A stretch of 64,000 nt of DNA from Leguminivora glycinivorella (GCF_023078275.1 NC_062972.1:15517691-15581690); one strand, 5' to 3'; counted from the stretch's first letter, positions 46,859-59,032 are shown. A program made the numbers and translations. The notes: a model not told the origin generated them from the sequence alone.

Positions 46859-48267
46859 AAAAATATATGTATTTTTACGTTTATAAAAATACATAATTTA
46901 ATCAATTTAATATCATACAATCGAGACTAGCAGGTGCAGACTGTGAAAACACCTTGAATTGGGAATCGTTGTAGTAGCACATCACAATTCTGTTAGCACT
47001 CGAGTCACGACGACTTAGAGATCAATATCGGAATTCAAACTTGACGTTTTAGAGAGTCTCGAGGAAAATCCGAGTATTTGCTTGAGGGACCGGCATTTTG
47101 AACTAAATGAAGATAGATTTTCACTTACTACTGATAAATCCTTTACGCTAGCGTCAACCATTCGCTGTATGTAGGTAAGTAATTGAATGTCACTTTAATT
47201 ACACTTCAGATTGTTAATAGGAACTCTCTGGATGTTCATTTCTGATCCGACGTCTACCTACGCTTATTTCGTAACTACTTCCTGTAATATTAGCGTGGAT
47301 ATAACATTTTTGCCTTATTTATACGGCTTCATACAAAATAGAACACGACATGCACGCAGCGGTAATACCGCTAAGGATTAAGTAAATGTGCCGTCTCGCC
47401 TCGTGCGAAAAACGCTAGGGTGGCCCATGTCAGTGGTCATTACGGTTATATTACGTAAACTGCCAGTCACCTGTACCTAATAATAATATTAAGCACTGGT
47501 AATTTTCCATAGCAAATGCCATAGCAAATATCTAACAGGATCTTATTTTTAGAGCCATGAGAGCGTAACGCTGCAACAGCAATACTGTTGCTGTCGCGAT
47601 CTGATTGTATCCTTCAATGACATGACCTTCGGTAAAATTGGAAATTCTATTTTGGTGCCTGATGAAGACCGATTAACAACAAAGACTTAAATAAAAACAA
47701 AAAGTAGAAAATTTTACTGTATTATTCTTAGCTAGGTACCAAGACGCCACGAAATACAGCAAATAATGCAGCACAAGATCCTGTAGAAATCCGTCGAACC
47801 CGTAATTTTAAATTTATTTCTAAGATTATTAGCATCGTTTGCAGGCAATTCTGCTCAAAACAATATTAAAATCTAAAACTGATTATTATTCTATACAGAA
47901 GTGTTTAATATCAGTCTTATAATAGGTACATTATTCTGATCTGCAAATGTGACAGAGTGAGGAAATTATACCCAAGTCGACATTTCCTTGGAACGTTTCT
48001 CCGGTAATTTATATCGTAGTACGAATCCTGAAATGGATGGCAAAACCTTTAAATCCTGTAGACCATTTCGGATAGAAGTTTGCGTGCAAAGGCTTTCAGA
48101 GTTCCGTAAGTGTATTGCAATTTATTTTTAAGTATTTTTACCTACGAACTATTTGTGTGTACGGATACATTTTGGTACCATTTATAGTTGATTTTATAGT
48201 AGAAACAAAAGGGAAAGTAAATTATAATTAATACACCTTTATTGCGAAAAGAGAAAAAATTATAATA
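46859..48267. other. Intergenic stretch, nothing recognised
   Basis: AT-rich DNA with no supported exon or repeat border. Confidence 0.4.
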
Positions 48268-48271
48268 TTAA

Positions 48272-48379
48272 CCCCTCGTATGCGGCCTGTCTATTTTGAT
48301 CATTGAAATAGTGACCTTGACATTTAAAACAATAGATTAATATTCCCACGCACGGATCCGTGTTTAAGCATACGAGGGG
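48272..48379. mobile_element. piggyBac-like MITE with TTAA targets
   Basis: TTAA at 48,268-48,271 and 48,380-48,383 flanks ends CCCCTCGTATGC and its exact inverse. CCC ends with TTAA targets are the piggyBac signature. The 108-bp element has no coding capacity. Confidence 0.85.
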
Positions 48380-48481
48380 TTAAACTGCGTTAAAAAACTC
48401 GCTTGGGGCAATAATCACTAATATTAGTAGAAGAGCAATGATTTACCTAAACATTTACTAAAAAAAAGAAAACCGAAGGTA

Positions 48482-48816
48482 CATCATCATCATCCTCCTC
48501 GCGTTATCCCGGCATTTGCCACGGCTCATGAGAGCCCGGGGTTCGCTTTGACAACTAATCCCAAGATTTAGCGTAGGCACTAGTCTTTACGAAAGCGACT
48601 GCCATCTGTCCTTCCAACCCGAAGGGTAAACTAGACCTTATTGGAATTAGTCAGATTTCCTCACGATGTTTTCCTTCACTGGAAAGCGACTGGCAAATAT
48701 CAAATGACATTTCGCACATACATTCTGAAAAACTCATTGGTGCGAGCCGGGGTTCGTACCCGCGACCTCCGGAACGAAAGTCGCACGTACTTACCGCTAG
48801 GCTACCAGCGCGCCGA
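48482..48816 (-). mobile_element. tRNA-derived SINE, reverse orientation
   Basis: Reverse complement of the SINE at 39,764-40,078, with the tRNA-like head at the right (cggggttcgtacccgcgacc and accgctaggctaccagcgcg). Close to full length. Confidence 0.85.
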
Positions 48817-49215
48817 AGGTACAAATACCAGGTATAAGGTACATGTAGGACATGTAGGTACATGTTTCAGCCCCTACATAAATATAGCATGAAAAACAGA
48901 AAGTTTAAAATTACAAAAAGTCCGCATTCCGTTTCGTATTTTTTTTATAAAATACCTCTGAAAACACCTGAAACTGGCATAAATTGAAAGTTTTTTCGTC
49001 GCGGGTACTGGACCCCGCAGAATTTTGGATCGCCCGAAGGCCCGCCGAGCAGGGTCTGATTTATATGTAATTTTTGAAATGTTCAGTAGGCAACTAGTGC
49101 TTCTTTGACAACAATTTTGCAAGTAGATGTTTTCTTTTGTATGTAAGTGTCTAGAAAATTTAATGCCGTCTCTTCTAGTCGCCGTCAATAGAATTTCTGA
49201 ACAATGTAAACAAAC

Positions 49216-49220
49216 CTTGT
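49216..49220. repeat. Target duplication CTTGT, left
   Basis: CTTGT occurs immediately outside both LTRs of the BEL/Pao element (here and 54,999-55,003), as expected of a 5-bp integrase-made duplication. Confidence 0.85.
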
Positions 49221-49422
49221 TGAAAAAGACGGAGATGGACTGTATGGAACTAATTACGAATGATAACTGCTGTTTTACCTTTTAAATGTATATTTAATAA
49301 ATATTATGAGATTACAAAACCAAACACAATCAATGACAATTTATAACTAAACAAAAAACATAATGCCAAATTGCCAGGCAAATCTATACTACATATTTCA
49401 ATTCTGCAAAGAGTTTGGAACA
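49221..49422 (-). repeat. BEL/Pao 3' LTR
   Basis: 202 bp, TGTTCC...TTTTTCA on the - strand. It matches the other LTR closely, but keeps about 48 bp (from ctgctgttttacc to tatgagatt) that the other lacks. Confidence 0.9.
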
Positions 49423-49496
49423 TCCTGCCCCTCGTGCAGCTATGCACCAACTAACCTAAATCTTAAATAACCTACTTACTAATGTTAGTCTTAGTC

Positions 49497-52400
49497 TTAG
49501 GTTATTCTAATCAACTTTTTGAGGGGACGGCGTAACGTACCCCCAGCGGTCGCAACGTCCACCACCCTGTTTACGCCATCTTTTCTGGGAAACATATTCG
49601 TTATCCTTCCTTTTGGCCATGTTCCGCGAGGTAGTGATTCGTCCACTATTATCACCACATCTCCTATTTGTAGTTCTTGCCCACGATCTCCCTTTACGTT
49701 TACTCGTGTTTGCATTGTTGGCAATACCTCACGCACCCAGCGCTTCCAAAAGTGGTCTGATTGCCTTTTTCCACTCCAAGCGTCCGAAAAGGTCACGGTC
49801 TTCTAAGGCAGATGGCAGTGTTTGATTAGAAGGGCTTCCAATCAGGAAGTGGAAAGGCGTGAGGGCCGTAGGATCCTCTGGGTCTGTAGACACATGTGTT
49901 AGTGGGCGAGAATTTGCAATCGCTTCGGCTTCCATTAGTAACGTCATCAATGTCTCCTCTTTAGGTACTCCTTACCTTTCGTTAAGCGTTGCTTTCAGCG
50001 CCACCTTTACTGTTCTTACCAAACGCTCCCAGCATCCTCCAAACGAAGGTGCAGCAGCGGGGATAAAACTCCACCTGATACCTCTAGTCGCTGCTTCTTC
50101 TTTAATACCATCTGAGTAGAATTGGCGTAGGATGCGGTCTGCTCCAACGAAGGCGGTCCCGTTGTCTGAGTAAATTGTATTAGGGATACCTCTTCGGGCA
50201 ATAAACCGCCTCAAGCTCATTATGGCAGAGTCAGATGAAAGGCTGTGTACCAATTCCAGGTGTAATGCCCGTGTTGTGAGACATGTATAAAGGGCTACAT
50301 AACGTTTTTCATGGCGGCGACCCACTGTGACATTGACAGGGCCGAAATAATCTAAGCCGGTAAAGGTGAATGCCCTCTGGTGGTGTGCGAGCCTTTGAGG
50401 TGGCAGGTCTCCAGTGGCCGGGTTCATAGGCTTCGATTTACGAATCTTGCAAAACAGGCATTTATGAGCGACTGATCTGACTGTATCTCGAAGCCTCAGA
50501 AGCCAGAATCTTTGTCTTATGTCATTAATGACGTATTCATTGTTGGCGTGCCCTGCTCGTCTGTGATAGAATTGTACTAACAACTGTGCGATCGGGTGAC
50601 GACCATCTAGTAATATAGGAGATCGTGTTTCTGGGTCAATATCTTCTACCGCTTTTATCCTTCCAGCCAAGTGAATTAAATTATCTTCTCCCAGAGAGGG
50701 TGATGGTTTGGTGAGACGGCTATTTGAAGGAATCGGTTTTGAGTTGATAATACAGTGGAACTCTTCGGAAAAGCTATCCAGTTGAATCCGTTGCAAAATA
50801 TGCCTTTCAGCGGCTTTTATTAGGTCTGCGTTCAAGGGTGTGTGAGTGGTGGACGTTGATGAACAACGCGAGCGAGAAGGAATCGCTCCATTGTTTACTT
50901 TAGAATTTATAATTGCGGCCAAAATGTTGCCGAAAATTGCCACAGCTTGATGTACTCGAGCTTTGGCACGCAATAAACGGAGCCAGTCATTAAAATATTC
51001 TGGATTTGCTGTGACTGGATTTGGCAAAACGTCAATAACTGAAGTTACCGCCACCGACTCAATTGGTTGGCATTTAAGTTCTTCGAGATTTGATGTGACA
51101 TTAAGTGGCTCTGTGGGCCAGTTCTCGGGGGACTTTAAAATAAATGATGGGCCAAAAAACCACCGATGTGAAAGGGTTAGATCAATTGGACGAAGTCTAG
51201 TTGCGTCATCGGCCACATTTAAGTCTGTCGGTACCCAGTGCCAGTCTTTGACAGCAGAATTTTCTAATATTTCACCTAGGCGGTGGGCAACAAAAGGCTT
51301 AAATGCTCGTGCATCACTACGCAACCATTGGAGGACAGTCATCGATTCGGTCCAAAAATATGTACGCGTTGGTTTTTTACGATGGCTGTCCTTGATAACG
51401 AGTGCTAATCGAGAAGCTATCAAAGCGGCTTGTAACTCCAATCGCGGGATAGATATAGGTTTAAGTGGGGAGACCCTCGTTTTACTTGCGATGAGAATGA
51501 GCTCGATGCTGCCGTCAGGGTACACTAAGCGCCAATATGCGACACAGGCGTAGGCAAGCTCACTCGCATCCGCATAAACGTGCAGTTCTCGATATGAAGG
51601 TTCCGAGCCTTTTATTTTTGAATACCAACGAGGGATCTTCAACGAAGAAACTTTTAAAAGTTCTTGGAACCAATCAAACCACTTAGATGATTCGGTCTGT
51701 GGGAGTTCGGTGTCCCAATCAATGTTAGATCTCCAAGTCTGTTGGAACAAAATTCGTCCCTTTATAACTATAGGACCTAAAAGACCCAATGGGTCGTACA
51801 CGCGCATGACATGTGATAGAACTTTTCGTTTTGTTAGTGAACTAGTTTCAAGTAAACCTGTGCGAAAACCTAACATGTCTAAAGTAGGGTTCCATGCTAT
51901 GCCTAGGGCTCGGATGCTGTTGGCGGATTCCCCAAGATCGATTTCTAACGGCTGAGTGGCTCTAAGGTCCTCAGGGACAAGTTTCAGGGCCTCTGGCGCG
52001 TTAGAGATCCATCGTCGCATCTCGAAACAGGCAGCATTGTGCACGGTAACAATGTCTGCCGCTAACTGAGCCGCTTCGTCGACGCCATCTTGAGAGTCAA
52101 TATAGTCATCCATGTAGTGGTTAAACAAGATGGCATCCACAGCTAGCGGGTATAAATCGGCATGTTCAAGAGCGTTTTTGTTTTTTATAAATTGCGCGAT
52201 AAAGGGCCTACAGCAGGCGCCGAAGATGACAGACGTCATTCTGTACTCCTTAATAGCGATCGTTTTATCGGGTCTCCACAGAAATCGAAGAGCGTCCCTA
52301 TCTTGCTCTCTTACTCGCACTTGGGGAAACATCTCTTTAATATCTGCGGTTATTCCCACACGACATTCCCTAAAGCGAAACAGGACTTTCAGCAGAGGTT

Positions 52401-52883
52401 GAAGAAGATCAGGACCTGATAGCAATAAGGAGTTCAGGCTGACTCCTTCATTCTTGGCTGCTGCGTCATGGACTACACGAACCTTTTGTTTTTGAGGGTG
52501 GTATACACCAAAATGTGGAAGGTAGAGGCGAATGTTGTCAGATTTGTTATTGTACTCTAGTAGCGTACTATTGTACGCGCGTAGTAGGTCTCTGGTGTAC
52601 ATTCCTCGGCGTAACCTTTTGTTATCATATTGTTAATAAATGTGTTATATGACTTAGCAAAATCGAGCTCTTTGCACATGCGCCGCTCCAAACTTAATAA
52701 ACGTGACATCGCCTGTGGGTAACTATCAGGAACACGATGTATACTGTCACGCCAAGGCATGCCTACTTCAAATCGACCAGTGGGCAGTCGTATGGCAGTT
52801 GCTTCCAAAATGTCGACTGCGCGCTGGTCTAGTTTGCTATGCAATGTTTCCGTTTTTGTGATTCCTGTAGAGTCTAGTTTGTA
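49497..52883 (-). pseudogene. BEL/Pao pol: RT, RNase H, integrase
   Basis: Reverse transcription and integration enzyme region. After the in-frame stop at 52,884 the frame continues to about 52,600, where it shifts into an 876-codon frame ending at 49,972. That carries LPHFGVYHP, ADIKEMF and YMDDY (RT), HVYADASE (RNase H), RRAGHANNEY with two Cys pairs (integrase zinc finger), GLDYFGP, YSDNGTAF and GGCWERL (DDE core). A TAA at about 49,972 and a frameshift near 49,730-49,800 precede the C-terminal chromatin-binding-like end (GDVVIIVDE). In RNase H, FWTESMTVL has Glu where the family usually has Asp. Four lesions make it inactive. Confidence 0.93.
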
Positions 52884-53888
52884 TTATTCTTTGATTAGAG
52901 ACTCCAAGTTTTTATCATTATTTATTTCTGTGTGTGTGTAATTAATAAATTCAACTAACTTGGTCTTACTAGAGACAACGCCGTACAAAGTCCATCCTAG
53001 TGCTGTTAAACAGGCGGCTGGCTCGTTAATACCGCCGACACAAACAGCACGAGCGATTGATAAGTACCAATGTTCGGCGCCTATTAAAACAGTCGGTGTA
53101 GCGCTTTCGTATGTTAGAACGTCGACTAAGTCAGTCAAATGTGAAAAGGATTCAAGCGCTTCACGTTTAAGTGACTGCGTCCGCAAACCTAAAGAATCCA
53201 CGCATCGAGCATTTTTCACTGAAAAAGTCTCATTTGTGTACCTACCTTTAATTTGAAAATCTACGTATGATATAGTAGCCTCACATTGGAGTTGGCACAC
53301 ACCGTTTACCGTTATGGTCTGTTTTGGCCCAGTCGCTCCTATACGCGTGGCAATGATGGAATCTATGAGACTAGCAGTACTACCGTCATCAAGGAACGCG
53401 TAGACGTTACAGGACCCGGCAGGCCCCGTGACAGTGACAGGTATGATCTTTAAGTGAGCTCGGGAACAGTGAGCTACTTTTTCATTTGACTTTTGTGTGC
53501 CGGTAGAGGTAGTAGACACTATTACCTTTTCGTCGGTAGGTTGGTGAGATGACGTGGGGTTGTTATTTTTAATATTAATTGTATCACCAACATTATTATT
53601 GGTTTCCTGGGCGTGTATAAAGTTGACTAGTGGAGGCGCTGACAATTGTTTATGAAGAAGTGCGTTGTGACGAACTGGGCAGCCGTCAACGCCGCACGGC
53701 CTCTCCCGGCACGTATTCCACTGGTGTGGGCTAGCCTTTAAACACCTATAGCAGACTTTGGCTTCACGTAACCACTGCCATCGTTCATTAACAGATAAAG
53801 AATTTAATTTTGAACAATCTTTTATATCGTGATCATTATCACAAAATGCGCATATTTCTTTTTTAATATATTTGTTTTTCGATGACAA
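52884..53888 (-). pseudogene. BEL/Pao gag C-terminus and protease
   Basis: This encodes zinc-knuckle-like cysteine sets (ICAFCDNDHDIKDC, KVCYRCLKASPHQWNTC), then the aspartic protease core FLDDGSTASLID. It ends at a TAA (52,884-52,886) inside the normally continuous frame: the next codons in the same frame still read as BEL protein. The 5' side abuts the RTE poly(A) tract, so the rest of gag is lost. Confidence 0.9.
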
Positions 53889-53893
53889 CTTTG

Positions 53894-54484
53894 TTTTTTT
53901 TTTTTTTTTTTTCCTAGCCTATAATTGTGTCCCACTGCTGGGCAAAGGCCTCCCCTTTCTTCCGCCACTCATCCCGATTTGCCGCCTGCTCCGGCCAGTC
54001 GCCGCAAAATGCGTCGAGGTCATCCCGCCATCTTTTCTTTGGCCTACCTCTGCCCCGGCTAATCTGTGGTGTCCAGTCGGTAGCCAATTTGGCCCACCGA
54101 TCTGGATGCATTCGGCAGACATGTCCTGCCCAATCCCACTTGAGCTTTGCAGACTTAACACCCATATCTACAATACCAGTTTTGGAGCGCAGTTCGGTGT
54201 TCCTAACCCGATCGGTTCTGCGGACTCCGAGTATGCTGCGCTCCATTGCTCGCTGGCAAATCTTGAGTCGGGACTTTTGGCCTTTCGTCAATGACCAAGT
54301 TTGGGCGCCGTATGTTAGGATAGGCAGGATACACATGTCGACGAGTTTGCGCTTTAGTGTCAGTGGAAGGTTGCCCTTCATTAGCGTCTTCATGGACCAG
54401 AAGCTCTTCCAGGCGTTCTCGATGCGTCGATCGATTTCTTTGCACTGCCTGTTTTCGAAGGATGCTATCTGGCCCAAATAGCTC
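53894..54484 (-). mobile_element. RTE-type LINE 3' end nested in BEL gag
   Basis: On the - strand it reads YLGQIASFENRQCKEIDRR, then LPILTYGAQTW, RRTDRVRN, KWDWAGHVCRM, GRGRPKKRW and DTIIG, a stop, and a 19-base poly(A) (T run at 53,894-53,912). These are the C-terminal motifs of RTE/BovB-like LINE proteins. The stop is only a few bases before the poly(A), as in that group. The 5' end is truncated near 54,484. A target duplication is not evident. Confidence 0.9.
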
Positions 54485-54700
54485 ACGGTCGCGCTCATGG
54501 GCGGCGAGCTGCTGCTCTCGCTCCAGGCGGCGGCGCAGAGCGATCGCTTCAGCTGCAGCTTTTTGTGCTTTTACGGTCGCCGAAGAACGAGAAGATTTGC
54601 TTTTGCTTTGCGCCGTGTGAACGCTAGGTGCCCTGTCGCCTTGCGGAACAGAGCTGTAAGGCTGTGGAGGTGCTAAAACGGCGTCGGGATTAGCCGACAT
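54485..54700 (-). pseudogene. BEL/Pao gag N-terminus fragment
   Basis: ATG at 54,698-54,700 (-) starts MSANPDAVLAPPQ, followed by a Ser-rich stretch and the coiled-coil-like EAIALRRRLEREQQLAAHE, typical of BEL gag N-termini. After about 70 codons the sequence becomes the RTE insertion, so the frame further on is chimeric. Confidence 0.8.
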
Positions 54701-54845
54701 TATTTTACTTTTGCTACGGGTGATCGTACGATGAGAACTACGTGAATATGTGAATGTAAACAATGAAACGAAATGAAATGTAAACACGTAAACGAAACTG
54801 TCAGAAACTAAATAGGCACTGAATAAATCCGGCTCGAAGGACCAA

Positions 54846-54998
54846 TGAAAAAGGCGGAGATGGACTGTATGGAACTAATTACGAATGATACAAAACCAAA
54901 CACAATCAATGACAATTTATAACTAAACAAAAAACATAATGCCAAATTGACAGGCAAATCTATACTACATATTTCAATTCTGCAAAGAGTTTGGAACA
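54846..54998 (-). repeat. BEL/Pao 5' LTR with internal deletion
   Basis: 153 bp, the same ends as the 49,221-49,422 LTR. It lacks about 48 internal bases after cgaatgata. The remainder differs at only a few positions (aaagacgg against aaaggcgg; attgccagg against attgacagg). Confidence 0.9.
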
Positions 54999-55003
54999 CT
55001 TGT

Positions 55004-55896
55004 AGTCAAAATGTCTTTTCCATCCTAACTCATCAGATACTCGCTAAATCCATGTGTTATTTAATCAATTCATCTCACATTATGATCCTCAACCTTTAAA
55101 ATAGTAAAATTGTGCTAAAATATTCATATTTTATATAATAGTTTGTTTACATTGCTGACAATTTCTATAAACGGCGATTTTAGTACAATATTATCATGTT
55201 CCTCTACGATAAAATATATTTAAAAAAATGCTTCAAACAATAAATTTCTGTACGCGACCTTGATTCGCACCTTTAGCTAAGTAGATATTTAATGTAGGTA
55301 GAAACAATGTAACTTCTAAGAACTCTGCGTTTGATTGTTTCTCAAGTAGAAACAAAACTGACACACTGGTTTCCAATTCTCTTCATTACGTGGGCGACAG
55401 CTGACATTGAAGTGGTTAATTTAGAGTAGGAGGCCTAAACTATTTGGCGACCACAAACTCTCCACCAAACAGGAAAATGCTCTTCCGTCTGAAACTTTGA
55501 TACCGATTTATGTCATGTTTGAAATTGCAAACCACAACTGTCTTTTGTGAACGTATTTCATGGAACGTTTCCGCGGGAAATTTAACAAGAATGGTTTTAA
55601 TTAAACATACATATCCAAATAGATATTTCCAATGCTTTTAGGAAGTGGATTACATTTAATTACAATTGAAAATGTGGAATTGAAGTTTGAAGAAATAAGA
55701 CTGTGTGAACAACACTACAAAAAAAGCAAAATTTTTTTTTTTTTTATCAGGTGGCTTCACGGGGGCCTTATTCAACAAGAAAAACTGACTCGTGTATTTT
55801 TTTCGTATAACACCTATGCTGGAAAAATCGTAACTTGTAGTACTAAGTATCACCTGTCAAAATAAAATATTAGCAATCCACGCAATTTACAGATGA
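55004..55896. other. Intergenic stretch, nothing recognised
   Basis: AT-rich DNA after the BEL target duplication (54,999-55,003). Overlapping open frames at 55,632-55,865 on both strands lack motifs. Confidence 0.4.
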
Positions 55897-56046
55897 AGTG
55901 CGAAAAGGGTTTCCTTCGTATTTTTCCGGAAACGTTCTTATTTGTCATGCTAGCTCAATGTCAGTACATCTTGTACTGAGACTGACTGAAATAGCATGAC
56001 ACGTTCGTACGTTTCCGTAACAATACGAATGCAAATCTTTGCACAC
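55897..56046. mobile_element. MITE with about 70-bp inverted ends
   Basis: AGTGCGAAAAGGGTTTCCTT at the left is mirrored by aatgcaaatctttgcacact at the right, with ccggaaacg and cgtttccg, and gtcatgcta and tagcatgac, as paired inner words. Almost the whole element is a hairpin. Confidence 0.8.
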
Positions 56047-56535
56047 TACATCCTGTAGGTGACAGCTGGGGCAAACAAACAAACGATATCGATACAATAC
56101 GAGGCAAATAATCTAATCAGCTACATCCTTACTTCAATTTTACTAACACGGTATTAAAACCTGAATCTGTTCGGGCACCACGCTAATCCCTAAGCGCGCA
56201 ACACGCTGTCAGCATAATGAGTACAAACACGAGCTGTTGATTACAACCGCCATAAGGCACCATAACGCTGATTTACGCGCTACTCGTGACAAATATGCTG
56301 TTATGTTCTCATAAATGATAGTGGCTTAGGTGAAGCAAAATTGTTTTCTACATTTATAAACTCACGCCTGTAGTGTATTCCCAAACGGGGTAGGTAAACT
56401 ATATGCAAGTTACAAGGCCACTGTTGGCAATTAAATAATAGGCTACTTTGCTGACCCTTTTTTGAAGTCGGTCATATATGATTAAGTACTGTCCAATTAA
56501 CCAAAATAAAATAATACCATATTTTATTATAACTT
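56047..56535. other. Intergenic stretch
   Basis: Nothing is recognised except a short inverse of the aaccgacttcaaaaa repeat near 56,458-56,475. Confidence 0.4.
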
Positions 56536-57075
56536 AAAAACCGGCCAAGAGCGTGTCGGGCCACGCTCAGTGTAGGGTTCCGTAGTTTTCCATATTTTCC
56601 TCAAAAACTGCTGAACCTATCAAGTTCAAAACAATTTTCCTAGAAAGTCTTTATAAAGTTCTAATTTTGTGATTTTTTTCATATTTTTTAAACATATGGT
56701 TCAAAAGTTAGAGGGGACGCACTTTTTTCCTTTAGGAGCGATTATTTCCGAAAATATTAATATTATCAAAAAACGATCTTAGTAAACCCTTATTCATTTT
56801 TAAATACCTATTCAAAAATATATCACACGTTGGGGTTGGAATGAAAAAAAAAACAGCCCCCACTTTACATGTAGGGGGAGTACCCTAATAAATCATTTTT
56901 TTCATTTTTTATTTTTGCACTTTGTTGGCGTGATTGATATACATATTGGTACCAAATTTCAGCTTTCTAGTGCTAACGGTTACTGAGATTATCCGCGGAC
57001 GGACGGACGGACGGACGGACAGACAGACATGGCGAAACTATAAGGGTTCCTAGTTGACTACGGAACCCTAAAAAC
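56536..57075 (+). repeat. GGAC-array repeat, copy 2
   Basis: Nearly identical to 41,386-41,972 and in the same orientation, with about six GGAC units (56,997-57,020) and a few small deletions. Ends AGGGTTCCGTA and TACGGAACCCT. Confidence 0.9.
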
Positions 57076-57975
57076 GGCAAAAAATATTTTTAAAATATAC
57101 TTTTACGTAATCAGGCGAAAACAACACAGTCATGTTAATCTATAGATTATCTGTGTATCAGGTCATTCTATTCGAAAACAACATTTTCTGACTTTTTAAG
57201 TATGAAGGCATAAAGTTCAATATGTCAGTGATTGTTTTGACATGCAGTAAGGTTTGAATTCAATGACGTCACTAGGTACATCGCTGACAGTGTTTTCGGT
57301 GGCCAAAATAATTAAAAGATTACACACATTTTTAATCGAAAATACGTCAGTAATTATACACTTTTCATGCCCAAAATCTATAAATATTGTTATTTTATGT
57401 CAAATACTATGGAAGACAATCATTTGTTGTGCCCAATTCGATATGAGTCTAGAGCCTATTAAAGGGTTGAAAGCAGCGATTGTCAATGGTTATTATCATT
57501 CGGTGCTTAAAAGAAAACGAAATTAAATTGCAGTGACAGGTTGCCAGCTAGCCCATCGCCCGCACCCGAGTGGAATCCATATCCCCTAATCAACTTCTAT
57601 GACACCCACGGGACGAAAGAGGGTGGTGACATTCTTTGCCCGACACCACACGGATTTGTTTAATACTGCCAAAAAATACTATTATCTATTAATAGATTCC
57701 AGACTAAAATAGGTATCAAGTACTAGTCGACACTTTGAGAAATAAAAAATTTAAGGGATAAATTTAAAAACATAATTATTCTCAGTGTTTCATCCAATCC
57801 CATCAAATATATGAAACGGCCGTAAAATTAAATGAAACGTTAATATTTTGTATATTACGTTTCTGATAAATAAAGATCTAATGTTATTTTTTCTCAACGC
57901 CAACGTTTAATTTATTTAACGGATTTCACCGTTTTATGAGATTTTTATCATAACCGTTAAACAATTTTCTTTCCT
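57076..57975. other. Intergenic stretch, nothing recognised
   Basis: The open frame 57,254-57,526 (+) of 90 codons has no recognisable motif or repeat match within the window. The rest is AT-rich. Confidence 0.35.
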
Positions 57976-58342
57976 TTTTAGGGTTCCGTACCAAAAAGGT
58001 ACAACAGGAACCCTTATGATGCGACTCTGTCCGTCTGTCACATTCCTAAATATCTCGAGAACTACTAATGCTATCAACTTGAAATTTGGAATAGTTATGA
58101 ACATTGTAAACCTCTACAAATAGAAAGTATAATTTTTTTAAATATATTAATTTTAATTGTAGAAAATGGCCAAAATGAAAGGGGGAAAACTGTAAATTTC
58201 AAGTTACTAGGTCAAGTGGGGTATCGTTGGAAAGAGCTCAAATTGATCGTAAATAAGCTATTTTTTATAATTTTTTTGTTGTGGAAAAAAAGAATTTTGA
58301 AGGAAAATATAAAAAAAAATACAGTTGCCCCCCCCCCCCCCC
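57976..58342 (+). repeat. Interspersed repeat with poly(C) end
   Basis: Inverse-oriented relative of 42,090-42,465 (gggttccgtaccaaaaagg, tctcgagaactactaatgc, ggccaaaatgaaaggggg). It ends in a run of about 15 C (58,327-58,341), an unusual homopolymer for this sequence. Confidence 0.75.
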
Positions 58343-58484
58343 TTATCTCCGAAGTTTACCAACGAAAAATTATGAAAATTTTAGTAAACATTGGTTTTAT
58401 GCTAAATATTACAGGAAAAATATAATTGTGTTTGTATTTTGAATACTTTTTTTTTAATTCACAAAAAATTTCAAATATAAGGAT

Positions 58485-59032
58485 TCCTAATAGCTGCCGC
58501 CCCTTTTTCAAACAATACGAGCTCCTTACACTGCCGGGTATATACATAATGGAGGCCGTTATCTTCGCACGGAAAAACCCTGACCTGTTTGAGGCTAAAG
58601 TAGACACATATAAAACTAGAAGCCAGTATAGAAATAAGCTAAAAACACCTGACTCGAACTTGGCTATATATAGAAACGGTCCCCATTTTTTATGTATCCG
58701 CATAGTTAACAAAATCCCTGATGACATCAAATTAGAAAATAATGACAATTTATTCCATAAGAAATTGAAAAGTTTTCTCATACACAAATGTTACTACTCA
58801 GTGGAGGAGTTTTTTAATGACGAAACCTTATTATATAATAACCAAAAATTATTATATAATAATTCCACCTATCCAAATTATTAACTAACTACATGGCCTG
58901 AAACTTAGTATTAAGCTAGATATAAGTAATTTGTGTGCCCTGACAGGGTGTCATGGAAGCTATTTGTAAAATTTTAAGATCCTATGTACATGACTTATAC
59001 AAATAAACATCTTATCTTATCTTATCTTATCT
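58485..59032 (+). mobile_element. LINE 3' end with (TTATC)n tail
   Basis: The frame from about 58,490 to the TAA at 58,882 reads LLTLPGIYIMEAVIFARKNP, RNKLKTPDSN, IRIVNKIPDDIK and KSFLIHKCYYSVEEF, the C-terminal end of CR1/Jockey-type LINE polymerases. A 3' UTR of about 140 bp with an AATAAA ends in TTATC repeats (59,009-59,032), a known style of 3' terminus in insect LINEs. It is 5'-truncated, with no catalytic domain. Confidence 0.85.

Larger units (their letters stand above)
49221..54998 (-). mobile_element. BEL/Pao LTR retrotransposon, decayed
   Basis: Two LTRs (49,221-49,422 and 54,846-54,998) start TG and end CA and are flanked by CTTGT. Coding runs on the - strand: gag start, zinc-knuckle and protease part, reverse transcriptase, RNase H and integrase. 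A purine-rich tract (gaggggcagga on -) borders the 3' LTR at 49,423, and a primer-binding-like TGGTCCTTCGAGCCGG borders the 5' LTR near 54,844. Most of gag is missing, replaced by an RTE fragment, and pol has stops and frameshifts, so the copy is dead. Confidence 0.93.

Noticed and set aside
50963..52419. Open frames on the + strand across the BEL element
   Set aside because: Antisense shadows of the pol coding sequence on the - strand.
53872..54481. Open frames of 140 and 184 codons on +
   Set aside because: Antisense of the RTE fragment, whose - strand frame carries the recognisable LINE motifs.
54203..54787. A single 194-codon gag-like gene on -
   Set aside because: Only the first part from the ATG at 54,700 is BEL gag; the rest is RTE sequence read in the wrong frame, and the part before the ATG is leader.
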